64,000 nucleotides of DNA from positions 1-64,000 of the forward strand of contig NZ_NESJ01000008.1 of the NCBI RefSeq assembly GCF_003063645.1. Direction: 5' to 3'. Below the pieces are notes generated by a model. The model did not search any database and was not told where the DNA came from. It worked only from the letters and a program-made list of their open reading frames with translations. How positions within the stretch are numbered: position 1 is the first letter of the stretch; every line of letters starts with the position of its first letter. Shown here one piece after another: positions 60,801 through 64,000 of the stretch. The stretch is from Limnohabitans sp. 2KL-51 (lineage in GTDB: Bacteria; Pseudomonadota; Gammaproteobacteria; Burkholderiales; Burkholderiaceae_C). Both the position numbers and the translations under genes were made by a program.

Positions 60801-62651
60801 ATGAACGCCCCCAAATTCCGTCCCCTGAAGTTCGGCGTGACCCGCGTCAGCGTGCGCGATGGCGCACCCGGCACGCGTTACCTGCAAGCCGATCAGGCGC
60901 TGCAGGCTTTTCCTGAGCGCCTGACCGATCGCCTGCAGCACTGGGCACAGGTCAAACCCGAGCAGACTTTCATGGCGCGGCGCATCCCGCAAGCCGATGG
61001 CACGCTGGGCGACTGGCGGCACATCACTTATGTCCAAGCCTGGCAAACAGCGCGCAGCATCGCGCAAAGCCTGCTCGACCGGGGCCTGAACGCCGAGCGA
61101 CCCGTTGTCATCCTGAGCGAAAACAGCCTTGAGCACGCTTTACTGTCCTTGGGTTGCCTGGTGGCTGGCGTGCCCTTTGTGCCCACCTCACCGCCCTACT
61201 CCTTGGTCAGCGTGGACTTCGACAAGCTCAAGCATGTGCTGCGCACCGTCACGCCCGGCCTGGTGTTTGCCTCCGACGCCCGCTATGCCAAGGCGATCGC
61301 CGCCACAGTGGCCGACGACATGGAAGTGGTGATGGTCGAGGGCCAAGTGCCCGGCCGCACGGTCACGGCTTTTGACAGCCTCTGCGCCACCCACGCCACA
61401 GCCGCGGTAGATGCCGCCATGGCCGCCACCGGCCCCGACACCATCGCCAAGTTTTTGTTCACCAGCGGCTCGACCAAGCTGCCCAAGGCGGTCATCAACA
61501 CGCAGCGCCTGTGGTGCGCCAACCAGCAGCAAATGGCGCAATCCATGCCCGTGCTGGCCGAGCACGAACTGGTGCTGGTCGACTGGCTGCCCTGGAACCA
61601 CACCTTCGGCGGCAACCACAACTTTGGCATGACGGTGTTCCACGGCGGCACGCTCTACATCGACGACGGCAAGCCCACGCCCGCGCTGATGCACGAGACC
61701 TTACGCAACCTGCGCGAGATTGCGCCCACCGTGTACTTCAACGTGCCCACCGGCTTTGAGGCGATTGCCCTCGCCATGAAGACCGACGACACCTTGCGCA
61801 AAACCCTGCTGTCGCGAGTGCAGATGTTCTTTTTCGCCGGCGCCACCTTGGCCCAACCGATTTGGGACAGCCTCTCAGAATCGCAAGAGCGCGAAATCGG
61901 TGAGCGCATCGTCATGGGCACCGGCCTGGGCATGACAGAGTCTGGCCCCTTTGGTATTTTTGTGACCAACCCCTTGGTGCAAGCGGGTGACCTGGGCGTG
62001 CCCGCCCCGGGCCTGGAACTCAAGCTCGTGGGCACGCAAGGCAAAACCGAGGTGCGCTACCGAGGCCCCAACATCACACCCGGTTACTGGCGCAACCCCG
62101 ATGAAACCACCGGTGCGTTTGACGAAGAAGGCTTCTTCAAGTCGGGTGACGCGGTCCAATGGATTGACGACACCAATGTACATTTGGGCCTGAAGTTTGA
62201 CGGCCGCATTGCCGAAGACTTCAAGTTGGCCACTGGCACATTTGTCAGCGTGGGCCCGCTGCGCGCCAAGATCATTGCGGCGGGCGCGCCTTACGTTCAG
62301 GACGCGGTGCTGACGGGCCTGGACCTGAAGGAGGTCGGCGCCATGATCTTCACAACGCCTGCTGTACGAGGGCTCAGCGGCCTGGCCGCCGATGCGCCGA
62401 TGTCTGCCGTGCTTGCGACGGCCCCGGTGCTGGCCAAATTCCAGGACGTCGTCAACACACTGGCCCAAACTGCCACCGGCAGCGCCAACCGCATCGCCCG
62501 GCTGTGCCTGCTCAGTGAGCCGCCCACCATCGACAAGGGCGAGATCACCGACAAAGGCTCGATCAACCAACGCTCGGTGCTCGCGCACCGGGCCGACATG
62601 GTGGCTGCTTTGCACGCGGGTAGCTTGCCGAACATCATCCAACCTCAATGA
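60801..62651 (+). CDS. Feruloyl-CoA synthase-like AMP-dependent ligase
   Basis: This is a 616-residue adenylate-forming enzyme. KFLFTSGSTKLPKAVINTQR near 225 is the P-loop (FTSGST, with Lys conserved), GTGLGMTESGPFG near 372 the second motif, and KSGDAVQW near 447 the TGD-like motif. The length and the variant ending SEPPTIDKGEITDKGSINQR are those of feruloyl-CoA synthases, in which the C-terminal Lys of KGEITDKG does the adenylation. ATG at 60801 with GGAG 6 bases upstream. It activates ferulate or a similar acid to its CoA ester. Confidence 0.85.
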   Translation: MNAPKFRPLKFGVTRVSVRDGAPGTRYLQADQALQAFPERLTDRLQHWAQVKPEQTFMARRIPQADGTLGDWRHITYVQAWQTARSIAQSLLDRGLNAERPVVILSENSLEHALLSLGCLVAGVPFVPTSPPYSLVSVDFDKLKHVLRTVTPGLVFASDARYAKAIAATVADDMEVVMVEGQVPGRTVTAFDSLCATHATAAVDAAMAATGPDTIAKFLFTSGSTKLPKAVINTQRLWCANQQQMAQSMPVLAEHELVLVDWLPWNHTFGGNHNFGMTVFHGGTLYIDDGKPTPALMHETLRNLREIAPTVYFNVPTGFEAIALAMKTDDTLRKTLLSRVQMFFFAGATLAQPIWDSLSESQEREIGERIVMGTGLGMTESGPFGIFVTNPLVQAGDLGVPAPGLELKLVGTQGKTEVRYRGPNITPGYWRNPDETTGAFDEEGFFKSGDAVQWIDDTNVHLGLKFDGRIAEDFKLATGTFVSVGPLRAKIIAAGAPYVQDAVLTGLDLKEVGAMIFTTPAVRGLSGLAADAPMSAVLATAPVLAKFQDVVNTLAQTATGSANRIARLCLLSEPPTIDKGEITDKGSINQRSVLAHRADMVAALHAGSLPNIIQPQ

Positions 62652-62658
62652 TTCCCTT

Positions 62659-62730
62659 GTAGGAGCCCACCCCGTGGGCGATGGGTCGGCTCACGTTGCT
62701 CAAGCCATCGCCCACGGGGTGGGCTCCTAC
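62659..62730. repeat. Repeat B, copy 3 (perfect 26-bp inverted repeat)
   Basis: The arms are 62659-62684 and 62705-62730 with a 20-base loop; each begins or ends GTAGGAGCCCACC or its complement. It fills most of the 99-base gap between the ligase stop and the thiolase ATG. In RNA it would form a very stable hairpin. Confidence 0.85.
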
Positions 62731-62750
62731 ACAACACAGAAAGAACAGAC

Positions 62751-63998
62751 ATGGCTTCCAAAGGATTTTTCAATGCGTTTGCCGATGTGTGGATGCACGA
62801 GGGCGTGCGCACGCCCATGGTCGATTACTGCGGCGCTTTGGGCCACATCTCGCCCACAGACCTGGGCATCAAGGCCGCTCGTGAAGCACTAAAGCGCGCA
62901 GGCATCGTCCCCAACGACATCGGCTCGGTCATCACCGGCAACATGGCCCCGGGCGACTTTGACCAGTTTGTGCTGCCGCGCCATATCGGGCTGTACGCCG
63001 GTGTGCCACAAGAGGTGCCCGCCATCATGGTGCAGCGCATTTGCGGCACCGGGTTTGAGTTGTTTCGCCAGGCGGGCGAGCAGATTGAAGCGGGTGTGTG
63101 CGAGGCCGCGCTGGTGGTCGGCACCGAGAGCATGACGCGCAACCCGATTGCCGCCTTTGACCACCGCACCGGCTTCAAGTTGGGCGCGCCCGTGGGCTTC
63201 AAAGACTTCATGTGGGAAGCCCTGAAAGACCCGGCCGCGGGCATCAACATGATCCAGACCGCCGAGAACCTGGCCAAGAAATACAAGATCACCCGCGAAG
63301 AGGTTGACCAGTTCGCGTCGGACTCGTTTGCCAAGGCCGTGGCCGCGCAGGCCGCTGGTTTTCATGCGGGCGAGATGGTGCCGGTGGTCACCGAAAAGTT
63401 TGAGCTCGAAGGCTACGTTTCCCGGGGCATCAAGCTGCAAGGCAAAGTGACCGAGGTCAGCGCCGACACGCACCCGCGCATCTCGCCAGCCGAGGTGCTG
63501 GGCAAGCTCCGGGCGGTTTACGAAGGCGGCGTGCAGACCGGTGGCAACAGCTCAGCCTTGGTCGATGCGGCGGCTGCGTGCGTGGTCACGTCGGGCACCT
63601 ATGCGAAAGCCCAAGGCAAAAAACCGATTGCACGTGTGGTGGCCGCTGCGGCCGTGGGCGTGCCGCCAGAGATCATGGGCATTGGCCCAGCGCCCGCCAT
63701 TCGTTTGCTGCTGGAGCGCACGGGCCTGAAGCTGTCGGACATTGGCCGATTCGAAATCAACGAAGCGCAAGGCGCGCAAACCCTGGCCGTGGCCAAAGAT
63801 CTGGGCCTGGATGTGACCAAGCTCAACGTCAACGGCGGTGCCATCGCGCTAGGCCACCCGCTGGCCGCCACGGGCGTGCGCCTGACGATCACGCTGGCGC
63901 GTGAGTTGCAACGCAGCGGTTTGCGCTACGGCATCTCCAGCGCTTGTGTGGGCGGCGGCCAAGGCATTGCGCTGTTGATCGAAAACCCCGAAGCATGA
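62751..63998 (+). CDS. Acetyl-CoA acetyltransferase/thiolase
   Basis: This is a 415-residue thiolase. VQRICGTGFELFRQA near 94-108 has the catalytic Cys, VNGGAIALGHPLAATG near 361-376 the His, and ISSACVGGGQGIALL near 395-409 the second Cys. It cleaves a 3-ketoacyl-CoA with CoA. It follows the crotonase and CoA ligase, fitting a beta-oxidation-type side-chain shortening. The ring-hydroxyl-acyl-CoA dehydrogenase needed between them is not in the window. Confidence 0.92.
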   Translation: MASKGFFNAFADVWMHEGVRTPMVDYCGALGHISPTDLGIKAAREALKRAGIVPNDIGSVITGNMAPGDFDQFVLPRHIGLYAGVPQEVPAIMVQRICGTGFELFRQAGEQIEAGVCEAALVVGTESMTRNPIAAFDHRTGFKLGAPVGFKDFMWEALKDPAAGINMIQTAENLAKKYKITREEVDQFASDSFAKAVAAQAAGFHAGEMVPVVTEKFELEGYVSRGIKLQGKVTEVSADTHPRISPAEVLGKLRAVYEGGVQTGGNSSALVDAAAACVVTSGTYAKAQGKKPIARVVAAAAVGVPPEIMGIGPAPAIRLLLERTGLKLSDIGRFEINEAQGAQTLAVAKDLGLDVTKLNVNGGAIALGHPLAATGVRLTITLARELQRSGLRYGISSACVGGGQGIALLIENPEA

Positions 63999-64000
63999 CC

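Overview
The window looks like a chromosomal segment of a motile betaproteobacterium of the Burkholderiales, probably Comamonadaceae. The basis is the GC-rich core genes, a long-form MotA/MotB stator, FlgP/FlgT-like flagellar genes, MarR-type EPS regulators and a feruloyl-CoA synthase operon. The species cannot be named from the sequence alone.

Positions 1-29525 hold a minus-strand surface polysaccharide (O-antigen type) locus, read from right to left. A MarR-type EPS regulator overlaps a WbpA-like UDP-GlcNAc dehydrogenase. Next come a WbpB-like oxidoreductase, an acyltransferase, a WbpD-like acetyltransferase, a metallo-beta-lactamase-fold protein, a WbpE-like aminotransferase, a Wzx-like flippase, a Wzy-like polymerase, several glycosyltransferases, a PIG-L deacetylase coupled to an LpxD paralogue, a WbpG/HisH/HisF-type amidination trio interrupted by an FkbM methyltransferase, the CapE/CapF/CapG set for UDP-L-FucNAc, and finally an epimerase, an initiating sugar transferase, a WbpM-like dehydratase and a second polymerase/ligase-like membrane protein. 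The gene set predicts a glycan containing L-FucNAc and a 2,3-diamino uronic acid that can be amidinated. The locus ends in a UUCG-loop terminator, and immediately after it lies the 5' end of a group IIC intron that runs off the left edge.

Positions 29526-42320 are a mosaic island with a manC gene, three MarR-EPS paralogues and about eight complete or broken toxin-antitoxin modules: MNT/HEPN, UPF0175/DUF3368, VapBC, FitAB, a three-gene PIN module, Phd/PIN, HipBA and TumE/TumA. The modules are separated by copies of an about 20-bp element (core GGGGTCAGATCCCGATTG) and by two other palindromic repeat families. A duplicated leader carries an ops/JUMPstart-like sequence. Several scars of hipBA, fitB, MNT and wbpE show repeated recombination. 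Two palindromic repeats also appear to be inserted in frame inside wbpE and manC.

Positions 42320-51654 encode a 2223-residue secreted protease (one zinc metalloprotease domain and two trypsin domains, with a near-identical internal duplication), a VanZ-like membrane protein, a surface-adhesin-E-like protein and a FemAB/GNAT-like protein.

Positions 51688-59828 are flagellar: a FliA-type promoter, a small membrane protein, motA, motB, a sigma-54 activator with its own candidate sigma-54 promoter, FlgP-like and FlgT-like genes, a LysM-like protein, a FliK-like protein and a short FlhB-C-terminal homologue. Positions 59981-63998 form an operon for CoA-thioester metabolism of a hydroxycinnamate-like acid: a crotonase, a feruloyl-CoA synthase-like ligase and a thiolase.
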